From CAYVIB01 sp964451365 (GTDB lineage: Bacteria; Pseudomonadota; Gammaproteobacteria; Pseudomonadales; Cellvibrionaceae), in assembly GCA_964451365.1 (NCBI GenBank), contig CAYVIB010000002.1, forward strand, positions 62,001 through 126,000: a stretch of 64,000 nt of DNA. The letters run 5' to 3'. The notes beneath the pieces are model-generated. The model worked only from the letters and a program-made list of their open reading frames with translations. It was not told the DNA's origin and searched no databases. Positions 1 through 9,309 of this stretch are shown here, one piece after another. Each line of letters opens with the position of its first letter. Within the stretch, counting starts at the first letter, position 1. Position numbers and translations under genes: made by a program.

Positions 1-1168
1 AGTGCCCTACGCCAAGCTGTACATAGTCGCAATGCATTTTTTCAGGAATATTGACGCACAGGTCATGCGCCGCCTGCGTCTGGCCTATCCCTGAGATGTC
101 GTCCTTCTCACCTTCTATGGTCATAAGCGCGACTTTGGAAATCGCGGCAGGTTTCACCATCCGGCCACGATGTTCCAATTTGCCATTCGGTAATTTTTGC
201 TCTTGAAAAACGTCCCGAATGGTTTGCAGGTAAAACTCCTCGGTAAGATCCATAACCGCCAGGTATTCATCGTAGAATTCGCGGTGTTTTTGCACGCTGT
301 CGCAATCCCCTTCCACCAGATGACTGAAATAATCACGGTGGGCGATGACATGGCGGTCCTGGTTCATGGTAATAAAACCGCCGAGCTGCAAAAAGCCGGG
401 ATATACCTTGCGCATGAAACCCCGGTTGGGCCATGGCACGGAGTAAATCATATTGTCCTTGAACCAGCCGTAGGAACGTTCCATGGCAACTTTATTGGGA
501 ACGGTCGGGGATTTTCGGGTATCAATGGGCGAGCCCATGAAAATCATGCTCGCGGGCAGGTTTTCGTTGTTGTCTTCGGACATCAGGGAGATTGCGGCAA
601 GCACCGGCGGACCCGGCTGGCAGATACCGATGACATGCGCATCCGGCCCGAGGAAGTCGAGCATCCCGATAATGTAGTCGATATAGTCGTTCAAATCGAA
701 ACTACCCGCACTGAGCGGTATTTCCCGTGCGTCCATCCAATCAGTTACGTAAACTTCGTGATCCGGTAAAAAGGCTTCCACCGTACGCCGCAATAAAGTG
801 GCGTAGTGGCCGGAAAGCGGCGCCACCAGTAGTACGCGGGGATCGGGGGTGGATTTGTCCCGGGCCGACGCCAACGCTTTGCGATCGCGCTTGAAGTGCA
901 GCAGGTTGCAAAACGGCCGCTGCCACACCACCCTTTCTTTCAGCGGTACCGGATAACCATTGACCATGGTTTGTTCGATTCCCCACGCCGGTTTTCCATA
1001 CCGGCGCGTCAGTGATTCAAATAGATCACAGGAGGCGGCGATACTTCTACCCAACCAGGTGTAGGAAGTGGGATTACACGGCGACTGAAAAAACCTTTTT
1101 TGGAATTCGGCCGTCTGCCGAAGAGGTGCAATCGCCGCGTGATTAAGTTCGTAAAAGTGGTAAAGCAT
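1..1168 (-). CDS. phaZ: Intracellular poly(3-hydroxybutyrate) depolymerase, 3' end cut by window
   Basis: Hydrolyses stored intracellular polyhydroxybutyrate to release carbon. Translating the minus strand from the ATG at 1168 gives an open frame of 389 codons that runs off the left edge. It begins MLYHFYELNHAAIAPLRQ and has an alpha/beta-hydrolase core. The nucleophile motif is G-I-C-Q-P-G, with Cys in place of the usual lipase-box Ser, as in the PhaZ/TIGR01849 family. A GAAGG ribosome-binding site lies about 12 nt before the ATG. The C-terminus, including the catalytic His region, is outside the window. The gene stands apart from the aguAB pair, 184 bp upstream, and probably has its own promoter. 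The family call is from motif and overall resemblance. Confidence 0.85.
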   Translation of the reverse strand, partial: MLYHFYELNHAAIAPLRQTAEFQKRFFQSPCNPTSYTWLGRSIAASCDLFESLTRRYGKPAWGIEQTMVNGYPVPLKERVVWQRPFCNLLHFKRDRKALASARDKSTPDPRVLLVAPLSGHYATLLRRTVEAFLPDHEVYVTDWMDAREIPLSAGSFDLNDYIDYIIGMLDFLGPDAHVIGICQPGPPVLAAISLMSEDNNENLPASMIFMGSPIDTRKSPTVPNKVAMERSYGWFKDNMIYSVPWPNRGFMRKVYPGFLQLGGFITMNQDRHVIAHRDYFSHLVEGDCDSVQKHREFYDEYLAVMDLTEEFYLQTIRDVFQEQKLPNGKLEHRGRMVKPAAISKVALMTIEGEKDDISGIGQTQAAHDLCVNIPEKMHCDYVQLGVGH

Positions 1169-1297
1169 ATTTTGTCAAAACCTTCTTTGTTGCAGAACAG
1201 GCGTCCCTGATTACAGAACTTGCGCTCCGAACATCGAAATTCGTTCCAGACGAATCAATAGTAGCACATTCGTGCTGCACCGCAACAATATTTATCG

Positions 1298-1325
1298 ATT
1301 ATTATTCCGCTAATAAATTCGTCAA
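1298..1325 (-). promoter_or_regulatory. Possible sigma-70 promoter for phaZ
   Basis: Read on the minus strand, TTGACG (1325-1320) and AATAAT (1303-1298) are separated by 16 nt, about 130 nt before the phaZ start. Nearby at 1263-1276 is a small palindrome, AGCAC-attc-GTGCT. A second weaker pair (TTGCGG, 16 nt, TACTAT) lies closer to the gene, so the exact promoter is uncertain. Confidence 0.3.
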
Positions 1326-1352
1326 ATGGAATGGATTTGCTGGGAAAAATCG

Positions 1353-2267
1353 CTATTTATCGTTATCTATCCAGCGCCTGGTTAAATTCTTGTAGGCGTC
1401 GATACGCCGGTCGCGCAAGTAAGGCCAGATTCTTCTCACTTCTTCGGAGCGGTTCAAATCAACCAGTGCGCAAAAAGCGCCCTCTTCCTCGATATTGGCC
1501 GACTGAAGGAACTCTCCCTGCGGGCCGGCGATAAAGCTGGAGCCCCAGAAATCAATGCCATCCTGGTCATCGTCTGGATGCGGTTCGAAGCCGGTACGGT
1601 TAGCCACCAGCACCGGCAGACCGTTGGCAACGGCATGCGCCCGCTGGACTGTGATCCAGGCGTCAAGTTGCCGGTCCTGTTCATCTTCGTCGTCATCCGG
1701 GTTCCAGCCAATGGCAGTGGGATAGATGAGCAGATCCGCACCGGCCATCGCCATCAACCTTGCCGCTTCCGGATACCACTGGTCCCAGCACACCAGCACA
1801 CCCAGTTTGCCAAGCCGGGTTTGCACCGGCTGGAAACCCATGGTTTCCCCTTCCGCGTCGCCGGGGGTGAAATAAAATTTTTCGTAAAAACCGGGGTCGT
1901 CCGGGATATGCATTTTGCGAAAAATCCCGACGCGGCCATCCGCGCCATCAATCACCTGGGCGGTATTGTGGTAAAGGCCGGGCGCGCGCCTTTCAAAACC
2001 GGACATTACGATAACGATGTCCAGCTCCGCCGCCAGATCGACGCAGGACTGGAAGGTGAAGCCATCCAAGGGCTCGGCAAGATCAAAAAACTCGGTGTCT
2101 TCCACCTGACAGAAGTATTGGGTGGCGTGAAGCTCCTGTAACACGACCAGTTCGGCGCCCTGCTCGACCGCATCGCGAATATGGGCTTCTGTTTCAGCCC
2201 AGTTCTTTTGCTTGTCGTTGCCGCTGATGGCCTGCTGAATTACCGCCGCTACAAATTGATTTTCCAT
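1353..2267 (-). CDS. aguB: N-carbamoylputrescine amidohydrolase
   Basis: Nitrilase-superfamily enzyme that converts N-carbamoylputrescine to putrescine, CO2 and ammonia, the last step of the agmatine route. The 304-residue protein has the expected length. The Glu-Lys-Cys catalytic set can be placed: Glu in VVLQELHATQYFC, Lys in FRKMHIPDDPGFYEKFYF, and Cys in GVLVCWDQWYPEAAR, which is typical of AguB. It lies 54 bp downstream of aguA on the same strand, so the two are probably one operon. No frame damage is seen. Confidence 0.95.
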   Translation of the reverse strand: MENQFVAAVIQQAISGNDKQKNWAETEAHIRDAVEQGAELVVLQELHATQYFCQVEDTEFFDLAEPLDGFTFQSCVDLAAELDIVIVMSGFERRAPGLYHNTAQVIDGADGRVGIFRKMHIPDDPGFYEKFYFTPGDAEGETMGFQPVQTRLGKLGVLVCWDQWYPEAARLMAMAGADLLIYPTAIGWNPDDDEDEQDRQLDAWITVQRAHAVANGLPVLVANRTGFEPHPDDDQDGIDFWGSSFIAGPQGEFLQSANIEEEGAFCALVDLNRSEEVRRIWPYLRDRRIDAYKNLTRRWIDNDK

Positions 2268-2321
2268 GACTTACCTCGTGCCGGGTGAGACGTTGAAACT
2301 GAAAAAGGAATCGTAAGACAG

Positions 2322-3344
2322 CTAAAGGGTGAATTGGTTTTTATTTTCTAGTCGTGCTATTTGCATGGTCGCGCAGTGCAGGCTGCCATGCTGTTCCAGC
2401 AGTGCTTCGCAACGCACGGGAACGATTTCGAAATCCTGAAATAATCCGGACAATACCGCTATTGCCTCGTCGTCGCAGTCTACCCCGTAAACGGGAACAA
2501 ATACACTGTTATTACAGATCAGGAAGTTGGCGTAGGTGGCCGGCAGCCATCCCCCATCCACCTTGCTCCGCACGGCCGGGCTGGGCAGCGCCACGGCACG
2601 CCACTGATTTTTGGCGGCAATCACCTGTATTTGCCGGTCGAGCGACTCCAGCGTGTTCGCATCGGGATGCCCGGCGTTTTTGCCGGAATACACCACGGTT
2701 GTGTCGTCAACGAAACGCGCGATGGTATCGATATGGCCGTCGGTATCGTCGCCGCTAAGCTGAACCCCCTCCAACCAGTCGATATGGCTCAGCCCCAGTA
2801 CATCTTTGAGCAGCGCCTCAGCTTGCGTCGCATTGATACCCGGATTGCGGTTGTAATCAATCACGCAGTCGCGGTTGGCCAATAGTACACCCTGCCCATT
2901 AACTTCCAGAGCGCCTCCCTCGGCAATGAATTCAATCTTTTCCACCGGAGCTTCCAGCGCCGACACAAGGGAAAAAGGCACCTGATCATCTTCCTCCGCC
3001 GGGTATTTCCCGCCCCAACCATTAAAGCGGAAGCTGATATATCGGTCGCTGAGAGATAGTGGTCCGTAATCCCTGATCCACGTGTCGTCGTAATCAATCT
3101 TCTCCATTAGCCGCAGGTTTTGTGCATTAACGGCATACTGAGCGGACTCCTGTTTCCAACGGTTGACGTCCAGGGAGGAATGCAACAATACCCAGGTTTC
3201 GATGCGCGCGGAAAATGCTGCCAGCATACCCCAATAACAGGCTTGAACATCAACATAACTGGCCTCCCAGTCGCTACCGGGGTACGGCCAGGCAATCACG
3301 ACGGCACGAACTGGGGACCATTCGGGAAGTAACGCTGAAGGCAT
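2322..3344 (-). CDS. aguA: Agmatine deiminase
   Basis: Hydrolyses agmatine to N-carbamoylputrescine and ammonia, feeding AguB. The 340-residue protein belongs to the peptidyl-arginine-deiminase-like fold (PAD_porph). Visible landmarks are DDTWIRDYGP, the GDDTDGHIDTIARF segment with the catalytic His, and the C-terminal LHCATMQ with the nucleophilic Cys. Length matches bacterial AguA. With aguB it forms a complete arginine-decarboxylation-linked putrescine branch; no arginine decarboxylase gene lies in the window. The start MPSALLPEW is close to the typical family start. Confidence 0.95.
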   Translation of the reverse strand: MPSALLPEWSPVRAVVIAWPYPGSDWEASYVDVQACYWGMLAAFSARIETWVLLHSSLDVNRWKQESAQYAVNAQNLRLMEKIDYDDTWIRDYGPLSLSDRYISFRFNGWGGKYPAEEDDQVPFSLVSALEAPVEKIEFIAEGGALEVNGQGVLLANRDCVIDYNRNPGINATQAEALLKDVLGLSHIDWLEGVQLSGDDTDGHIDTIARFVDDTTVVYSGKNAGHPDANTLESLDRQIQVIAAKNQWRAVALPSPAVRSKVDGGWLPATYANFLICNNSVFVPVYGVDCDDEAIAVLSGLFQDFEIVPVRCEALLEQHGSLHCATMQIARLENKNQFTL

Positions 3345-3409
3345 AGGGTCCTCTTAAATATAAATAGAAGGAAAGACAGGAAGGGGCTCGGGGCAGAATT
3401 GTCGGTAAG

Positions 3410-3427
3410 CTTGCCATATTTGGCAAG
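3410..3427. promoter_or_regulatory. Perfect 7-bp inverted repeat, possible operator
   Basis: CTTGCCA and TGGCAAG flank a 4-nt spacer, giving an 18-bp palindrome 35 bp before a possible 19-codon ORF and about 65 bp upstream of aguA on the other strand. Its position between divergent transcripts suits a regulator-binding site. No specific regulator can be named. Confidence 0.3.
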
Positions 3428-3462
3428 TGGTTTTAAATGTGGAACCAAGTAAGGCGGTAGCT

Positions 3463-3522
3463 ATGAAGATCGGCAAAAAGTTGTTACAGGCGTTGTACGC
3501 CCGTTTCCCAAACGACCTTTGA
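3463..3522 (+). CDS. Possible 19-residue micro-protein or leader peptide
   Basis: ATG at 3463 opens a 19-codon frame (MKIGKKLLQALYARFPNDL) ending in TGA at 3520-3522. An AAGGCGG ribosome-binding sequence lies about 5 nt before it, and a factor-independent terminator follows 30 bp later. The sequence is amphipathic and basic. A ribosome-binding site, short frame and terminator together resemble a stand-alone small transcript, but no homologue is recognised and chance is not excluded. Confidence 0.3.
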   Translation: MKIGKKLLQALYARFPNDL

Positions 3523-3545
3523 TGCGTCGGTCTTGCATGGATGAT

Positions 3546-3575
3546 AAAAAGCAGCCTTGTAAGGCTGCCTTTTTT
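3546..3575. terminator. Bidirectional factor-independent terminator
   Basis: The stem GCAGCCTT/AAGGCTGC (3551-3568) is flanked by A5 on the left and a T-rich run on the right. It can therefore end transcription in both directions. Leftward it would end the mRNA of the lipoprotein gene at 3591, 16 bp away. Rightward it would end a short transcript carrying the 19-codon ORF. Confidence 0.75.
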
Positions 3576-3590
3576 CAGAACCTGAACGAA

Positions 3591-5816
3591 TTATTCAAAC
3601 ATCTTAAGGACTCGGTCACCGCTATATGCGTCAACTATGAGCAGTCCACCATACAGAGTACTGTAAAGCACCTGCTGGTTCTGATTGTACTCATGGTGGA
3701 ACCAGGCGAAGGGTAACCCTTGCCCTACACTGTTTGAAGCGACCATGCGCTGTTGATCGGAAGACAGGTTGTACTCGACAACCTCAACAGTCGTGAAATC
3801 CGCCTGCCCTTCTGTCGCGCCCTCGCGATAACCATCAAAATATATGAGGTTTCGTTGGCTATCGAATGTCGCGGTGCGTGTAGTCAAGTACGGGCTGTGG
3901 GCTGCAACCAGCTCTGTAACATTACCATCAACTTCCAGGATTTTCAGGTACCCGCCCCGCCATTCGACAAGAAAAACACCGTTCACTTGCGGGTAAAAGT
4001 CACTCAAATAGGGAGGGTCAATGGTGGAGTTTGCATGTGGCTCATTGATCAGGGGAGCGATTTCTCGGGTTTGCATATCGAGCGTAAAAACGCCTTTTAT
4101 ACTTGAACTGTCCGCCAGAAAAATGGCCGCTGCAAATAACAAAGTGTTTTCATTCTCCCCAAAAGAGACATCATCTACCCGGTAACGCGCGTTCCCATAC
4201 CCGAAATAGTCCGCAAGATCATTGCTAGTCAAAACGGGCAAGTCATTACCTGAAGAAAAATTGTACTTGAGCACCAGCGGGTCATCGCTTGGCGTAACGC
4301 CGCTCCAGGATAAAACATGGTTGCGATACATCGCCTGATTTTCCCAGTCATACCGGATGTTTTCATACATGGTGTCGATGTAATACAAACCGGCCAGATT
4401 GTCGGTTTCCGACAGCGTGTGAGAGCCCAGTTCAATTCTGTTTGTTCGATAGTTGGCGAATGAATAACTAAACAGCTCAGAACTATCGGGGTTGACTGAA
4501 AGGTTCGTCGCCCCCCAAAGCTTCGGTGATTCTGTGATTGGTGTAGTGACACCACTGCTCAACGCCACACTGAATAGTTGACTGGTACCCGAATAACGGG
4601 CAACAAGGCGGCTTTCATCGTGATAAACAATGGTAAAAATACCGGATTGGTACGCGTCAGCCACGGTAGCGCTAAGGGGAATTTCACTGGTATTGCCGGT
4701 GTTCAGATCCCAAAGTACCAGAGATGACAAGTCCAGATAATATGCCTTACCGTCCACGGCAACAATATCATCAACACTTGAAAATACACTCCCACTCTCG
4801 GTTGCCACGAGTGTACCAACGGCTTCCGGTGTATCAATTACCGCGTCCAGATCGAAATATGTCCATATTATTGTTGCGTCCGAGCTACTGCTAGATGCGT
4901 CGACATATACTCTGAGACCATCTATAAATAGCTTGTCTGCGATGATGGAGCCGCCGTTCTCCTCGTTAAAGGCGACATTGAATTCTGTTATAGACCCGTC
5001 GGAAACATTCAGCAGCGAAAAGGATGATGCCGGTGCAGCGTGCTGATTGAAAAGCAGATGGGTATCAGTTACCCAGTCGACACTCCCATTAAGTGAAAGC
5101 TGAAAACCAAGAGCAAAAGACTTGACTGTGTCATCCGACAAGTCAAACAAAACCACCCGATCGTTTTCTTCAGTCCCCGAGGAGCAAGTCACTGCCAATT
5201 TGTCAGCATCTCCGGACAAAAATAAAGTTTGAAATTTTTGGCAGCCAGCGATTTCGCTGACGCGGGCAAGCGTTTCCACTTCGCCTCCTGTAATCGCCGT
5301 CTGCAAAACGTAGACACCTCCCATATCTATTCCATAGGTGGAACTGGCTCCGTCCGATACTGCCAGGTCGGGCCGCATCACTGGTGAGTTGTCGACGCTA
5401 CTTGATTCGCTGAACTCAAGCTCATCGCCCTGTCGTACCTCGACATCAAAGGTGTTCATTCCCAGTTGCAGCGGAACTTCAACTATCCAGTTGCCAGTGC
5501 CATCATCAACAAAATCCGCAGCGATGTTATTAACAGTTACCGAGATGTCACTGGAGTCATCTAGTTCCTTCTCTCCATCGCGGGTGACATAGCCACGGAT
5601 ATGGATACTGGTTGCGCTTCCACCCACATTGGACTGCGCAACGGGGAACGTGACAACCGCGCGATAATTTCCGGAACCACCGCTTGAACTAGCGCTACTA
5701 CTGGAAGAGCTGGAACCACCGGAATCCGGGTTCGACGTGGAGCCGCCACCACCGCCGCCACAGGCGGTCAATAGAACAGTTACCAAAAGAGGAATGAAGT
5801 TTTTAAACCCAAGCAT
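3591..5816 (-). CDS. Large exported lipoprotein of unknown function
   Basis: 741 residues. A short hydrophobic signal ends in the lipobox L-T-A-C (Cys19), followed by a Gly run and a Ser-rich linker to about residue 48, a style common in Cellvibrionaceae exported proteins. A probable Ig-like domain follows (about 52-125). The remaining roughly 600 residues show repeated short beta-strand patterns such as VLFDLSDDTV and LVLWDLNTGNTSEI, which suggest a WD/PQQ-like beta-propeller, although no canonical repeat is clear. It is predicted to be anchored in the outer membrane. It lies downstream of ccmG but 255 bp away, so it is probably separate. Function unknown. Confidence 0.75.
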   Translation of the reverse strand: MLGFKNFIPLLVTVLLTACGGGGGGSTSNPDSGGSSSSSSSASSSGGSGNYRAVVTFPVAQSNVGGSATSIHIRGYVTRDGEKELDDSSDISVTVNNIAADFVDDGTGNWIVEVPLQLGMNTFDVEVRQGDELEFSESSSVDNSPVMRPDLAVSDGASSTYGIDMGGVYVLQTAITGGEVETLARVSEIAGCQKFQTLFLSGDADKLAVTCSSGTEENDRVVLFDLSDDTVKSFALGFQLSLNGSVDWVTDTHLLFNQHAAPASSFSLLNVSDGSITEFNVAFNEENGGSIIADKLFIDGLRVYVDASSSSSDATIIWTYFDLDAVIDTPEAVGTLVATESGSVFSSVDDIVAVDGKAYYLDLSSLVLWDLNTGNTSEIPLSATVADAYQSGIFTIVYHDESRLVARYSGTSQLFSVALSSGVTTPITESPKLWGATNLSVNPDSSELFSYSFANYRTNRIELGSHTLSETDNLAGLYYIDTMYENIRYDWENQAMYRNHVLSWSGVTPSDDPLVLKYNFSSGNDLPVLTSNDLADYFGYGNARYRVDDVSFGENENTLLFAAAIFLADSSSIKGVFTLDMQTREIAPLINEPHANSTIDPPYLSDFYPQVNGVFLVEWRGGYLKILEVDGNVTELVAAHSPYLTTRTATFDSQRNLIYFDGYREGATEGQADFTTVEVVEYNLSSDQQRMVASNSVGQGLPFAWFHHEYNQNQQVLYSTLYGGLLIVDAYSGDRVLKMFE

Positions 5817-6071
5817 ATTTACTCCTGATTTTTTTACGATTATTAGTATTAGAGTTTGGTATGCATTACCGTGTCACTAATCAAACTCCACATGGATAAA
5901 GACACGGCAACTCCATTACACCTCCATTTTCTGCGATAACATTCGCTGAATAATTACCACCACTCTTCGTCGGGCGAGGTTGGTTTTCGTGGAGCAATTG
6001 GTTGTTCCCAGAGAGCCAAAACGAAACGAACTCGACTCGATCAGTCCAGGTCCAGGTTTACCAGAAGAAGT

Positions 6072-6599
6072 TTATTGCTGGCCGTGATAAATCGGCGCGA
6101 GCGTGCCTTTCCAGACCCGCTCATCAACCACGCCAACGTGACGGTATTGAATCACGCCGTTGGCATCCACCACGAAAGTTTCAGGCGCGCCGTAGACACC
6201 CAGATTCAGAACGAGTTGCCCCTCGGGATCAAAAAGGTTAATCGCATAGGGATCCTGGAACTGCGAGAGCCACTGCTTCGCATCTGCCCGCTCGTCACGG
6301 TAATCCAGGCCGTAAATAAGCACGCCCTGCTTTGCCAGCTCCACCAGATAGGGATGTTCAACCCGGCAGGCCACGCACCAGGTAGCCCAGACATTAATGA
6401 GGAAGGGTTTGCCCTGGGCCAGGTCCGCCTTTGTCACCGTTCGTTCCGGATCATCGACGGTGGCCAGGGAGAACTCCGGCAACGGCTTGCCTATCAATAC
6501 CGAAGGCAGGCGCGAGGGATCATTGCCGATGTTCATAAGCAATATTGGAACAAAGGCAATAAATACAATCAGAGGGATAAAAAGCTTGAGCCTGCTCAT
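6072..6599 (-). CDS. ccmG: Thiol:disulfide interchange protein CcmG/DsbE
   Basis: Periplasmic membrane-anchored thioredoxin-like reductant of the cytochrome c maturation pathway, keeping apocytochrome or partner Cys thiols reduced. 175 residues: an N-terminal signal anchor (about 5-22), then a thioredoxin fold with the active site WCVAC in VWATWCVACRVEHP. The following RVEHP and the later VYGAPETFVVD motif, with the cis-Pro-region acid, are typical of CcmG. The start overlaps the ccmF stop by 4 bp, which indicates translational coupling. It is the last gene of the operon here; ccmH and ccmI, which usually follow, are absent. Confidence 0.95.
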   Translation of the reverse strand: MSRLKLFIPLIVFIAFVPILLMNIGNDPSRLPSVLIGKPLPEFSLATVDDPERTVTKADLAQGKPFLINVWATWCVACRVEHPYLVELAKQGVLIYGLDYRDERADAKQWLSQFQDPYAINLFDPEGQLVLNLGVYGAPETFVVDANGVIQYRHVGVVDERVWKGTLAPIYHGQQ

Positions 6600-8614
6600 T
6601 CCGCGCTCGCTCCGGCCGGCGACATGTCGGATGTTTCATCGTTCGGGGTTTCGTGTTCGACCGGCTGTTTCTCGGTCACTACTTTTTTCACCCGGTAGCG
6701 CTTGTCAAAAATGGCCAGGCCACCGCCAAAAGCCATGAAAATCGCCCCCAGCCACACCCAGCGTACAAATGGCTTGTAATGCACCCGAAAACTCCAGGCA
6801 GTGTTGTCCAGCTGATTGCCGAGCGATATATAGATGTCGCGGAAAAACCCGGCATCTATCGCCGCCTCGGTCATCACATTGCCACCGGACATATACTGCC
6901 GTTTTTCCGGGAACATACGCAGTGTTTCCCTGCCGTTTTTGCGCACAATGATTTCCCCCACATCCGCCACATAGTTGGGGCCGCGCACCCGCCGTACATC
7001 GTCCAGTTCGTATTCATAACCCGCCGCTATCATCGGCTGGCCAATCACCAGGCGAACATCCCGATGATCGCTGTAGATGGTCGTCAGGGTTGCGCCGAGC
7101 AAGGCAATGCCAAACCCGATATGCGCCAGCACCATGCCGTAATAGCTTTTGGGCAGGCGGCTCAGCCCGCGGTAAACGGATGCGGCCGTCAGGGTTTTGC
7201 GGTACATGTCAAAGAGCACGGAAAGAATAACCCAGCTCCCAAGAGTGATAGCGATAGCCGCGCCGATCGAATAAGCGCCATTTCGAATCCCCGGCAGTGC
7301 GGTACCCAACCAGAGGCTGATCAGGAAGGGAGACAGTAACCAGCGCTTCACCTTGGTGAAATCGGTTTTTTTCCAGGTCAGCATCACGCCGACACCCATT
7401 GCCAGCGCCAGTACCGCCATCAGCTTGACGAAAAAGAAGTTGAAGAAGGGTTCACCCACGGAAATCTTGCCCGCATCGAGTGCCTCGGTAATAAGCGGGT
7501 AAAGAGTGCCCAACAGCACCACGCCCAGCGATATCATCATGATGATGGTGTTGAACAGCAGAAATGCCTCGCGCGAGAACCAGGTGAACCCTGTCACGCT
7601 CTTCATTACCGGCGCCCGGACGGCAAAAAGCGTAAACGACGCGCCAACAACCACTGCGAGGAAGCCGAGAATAAAAATACCCCGGGTGGGATCACTGGCA
7701 AATGCATGCACGGAAGTCAGCACGCCGGAGCGCACAAGGAAGGTGCCGAGCAGGCTCAGCGAAAAACTCAATATGGCAAGGAACACGGTCCAATTTTTAA
7801 ACACGCCCCGTTTTTCGGTTTTCGCGAGGGAGTGAATCAGCGCGGTACCGGCCAGCCAGGGCATAAATGAGGCATTTTCCACCGGGTCCCACATCCACCA
7901 GCCGCCCCAGCCCAATTCGTAGTAAGCCCACCAGCTGCCGAGGGCAATACCGAGAGTCAGAAAGCACCAGGCCAGGTTCGTCCAGGGCCGGCACCAGCGA
8001 GCCCAGGCGGTATCCAGCCGGCCCGAGAGCAAGGCAGCAATGGCAAAAGCGAACACCACGGAAAAACCCACGTAACCCATATACAGGGTTGGTGGATGGA
8101 CAATCAGCCCGAAATCCTGCAACAGCGGATTCAGGTCCGCGCCATCGCGCGGCACGTTGGGCAGGAGCCTTTCAAACGGGTTGGAGGTGATAATAATGAA
8201 CAGCAAAAAACCCGTGGATATCATCCCCAGCACGGACAGTACCCGCGCCAGCATGTCCAACGGCAGCCGGCTGCTGAAAATACTGACTGCCAGGGTCCAA
8301 CCGGTAAGCATCAGCATCCACAACAACATGGAACCTTCATGGCCACCCCAGACCGCGCTGAATTTATAGCGCATCGGTAATAAGCTGTTGGAGTGGTTGG
8401 CGACATATGCCACCGAAAAGTCATCGACGTAAAATGACCAGGTCAGGATGCCGAAGGCAATGGCGATAAACACAAACAGCCCGGTGGAAAACGAGCGGGC
8501 TGAACTCATCCATACAAGTTTGCCGTTGTAGGTGCCGGTGATAGGAATGACGGAAAGACATATCGCCAGTAACAGCGACATGATCAGGGCAATCTGGCCA
8601 AACTCAGGAATCAT
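6596..8614 (-). CDS. ccmF: Heme lyase subunit CcmF
   Basis: Large inner-membrane protein that attaches heme from holo-CcmE to apocytochrome c. 672 residues with many transmembrane segments, matching the family. The Trp-rich WWD motif is intact in WGGWWMWDPVENASFMPW, and conserved His residues occur in periplasmic loops (LIVHPPTLYMGYVG and LVRSGVLTSVHAFASDP). It lies between ccmE (11-bp overlap) and ccmG (4-bp overlap). Its usual partners CcmH and CcmI are not encoded next to it. Confidence 0.97.
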   Translation of the reverse strand: MIPEFGQIALIMSLLLAICLSVIPITGTYNGKLVWMSSARSFSTGLFVFIAIAFGILTWSFYVDDFSVAYVANHSNSLLPMRYKFSAVWGGHEGSMLLWMLMLTGWTLAVSIFSSRLPLDMLARVLSVLGMISTGFLLFIIITSNPFERLLPNVPRDGADLNPLLQDFGLIVHPPTLYMGYVGFSVVFAFAIAALLSGRLDTAWARWCRPWTNLAWCFLTLGIALGSWWAYYELGWGGWWMWDPVENASFMPWLAGTALIHSLAKTEKRGVFKNWTVFLAILSFSLSLLGTFLVRSGVLTSVHAFASDPTRGIFILGFLAVVVGASFTLFAVRAPVMKSVTGFTWFSREAFLLFNTIIMMISLGVVLLGTLYPLITEALDAGKISVGEPFFNFFFVKLMAVLALAMGVGVMLTWKKTDFTKVKRWLLSPFLISLWLGTALPGIRNGAYSIGAAIAITLGSWVILSVLFDMYRKTLTAASVYRGLSRLPKSYYGMVLAHIGFGIALLGATLTTIYSDHRDVRLVIGQPMIAAGYEYELDDVRRVRGPNYVADVGEIIVRKNGRETLRMFPEKRQYMSGGNVMTEAAIDAGFFRDIYISLGNQLDNTAWSFRVHYKPFVRWVWLGAIFMAFGGGLAIFDKRYRVKKVVTEKQPVEHETPNDETSDMSPAGASAE

Positions 8615-9068
8615 ATTTCAAACCTTCACAGGTCTTGGCGTGTTCACCGGTGTTTTGCATGGTGTCGGCCACCTCCGGCGGCATATAGGTTTCGTCGTGC
8701 TTGGCCAGCACCTGGGTGGCGTGGAAAACGCCGTCATCCCCCAGTTGGCCGGTGAGTACCGCCGCTTCGCCTTCGGCAAACAGGTCCGGCAGCAAACCTT
8801 CAAAGGTTACCGGTAAAGTTGCGGCGCCGTCGGTGACACTGAAAGCCACCTGAAGACTATCGGTTGCCCTTTCAACCGTCCCGGGCACCACGCAACCACC
8901 CGCGCGAATTGTCCGGCCCTTGGGTGCCTCACCCGCGATCACCTGCGACGGCGGATAAAACATATTGATGTTTTCGCCCAGGGCAAAAACCAGCAGGCCT
9001 ACCGCGGCGGAGCTGGCAATGGCAATAAACAAAACGAGAAATAAGCGTTGCTTTCTTACAGGGTGCAT
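8604..9068 (-). CDS. ccmE: Heme chaperone CcmE
   Basis: Periplasmic membrane-anchored carrier that binds heme covalently and hands it to CcmF. 154 residues: an N-terminal transmembrane anchor (about 9-29), then an OB-fold beta-barrel. The heme-binding motif H-x-x-x-Y is present as KHDETYMPPEV. The gene overlaps ccmF by 11 bp and lies 57 bp after ccmD, within a continuous leftward operon. Confidence 0.96.
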   Translation of the reverse strand: MHPVRKQRLFLVLFIAIASSAAVGLLVFALGENINMFYPPSQVIAGEAPKGRTIRAGGCVVPGTVERATDSLQVAFSVTDGAATLPVTFEGLLPDLFAEGEAAVLTGQLGDDGVFHATQVLAKHDETYMPPEVADTMQNTGEHAKTCEGLKYDS

Positions 9069-9125
9069 AAAAGATGGTTCCGGAATTTCCTGTGTTTACT
9101 CTTGCGTTTGAATTAACGCACCAAT

Positions 9126-9308
9126 TCAGTGAGCGCGTCGGGCGATAGCCTTTTGAATTCGAAAAAACTGCCTGCGACGGAAGCGGGGACGCAGCATTAA
9201 ATAGCCCAAACCGGCAAATGTTATAATATAACAACTCCACACATAGGGCCCATGACCACTCATGTAAAACATTTCACTAAGGTTGGAAAACTGAAAACTA
9301 AGGTCCAC
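9126..9308 (-). CDS. ccmD: Heme exporter accessory protein CcmD
   Basis: Small membrane protein that helps release holo-CcmE from the CcmABC transporter. GTG at 9308 is chosen as start: it has GAGGAG 7 nt upstream, immediately follows the ccmC stop, and gives 60 residues beginning VDLSFQFSNLSEMFYMSGHG. An upstream TTG at 9323 would give 65 residues but overlaps ccmC. One transmembrane helix (VWSCYIITFAGLGYLML) is followed by a basic tail, as in the family. Confidence 0.88.
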   Translation of the reverse strand: MDLSFQFSNLSEMFYMSGHGPYVWSCYIITFAGLGYLMLRPRFRRRQFFRIQKAIARRAH

Positions 9309-9309
9309 G

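Noticed and set aside
197..769. Plus-strand ORF of 190 codons
   Set aside because: Lies antisense to the phaZ frame, which has clear protein homology and motifs.
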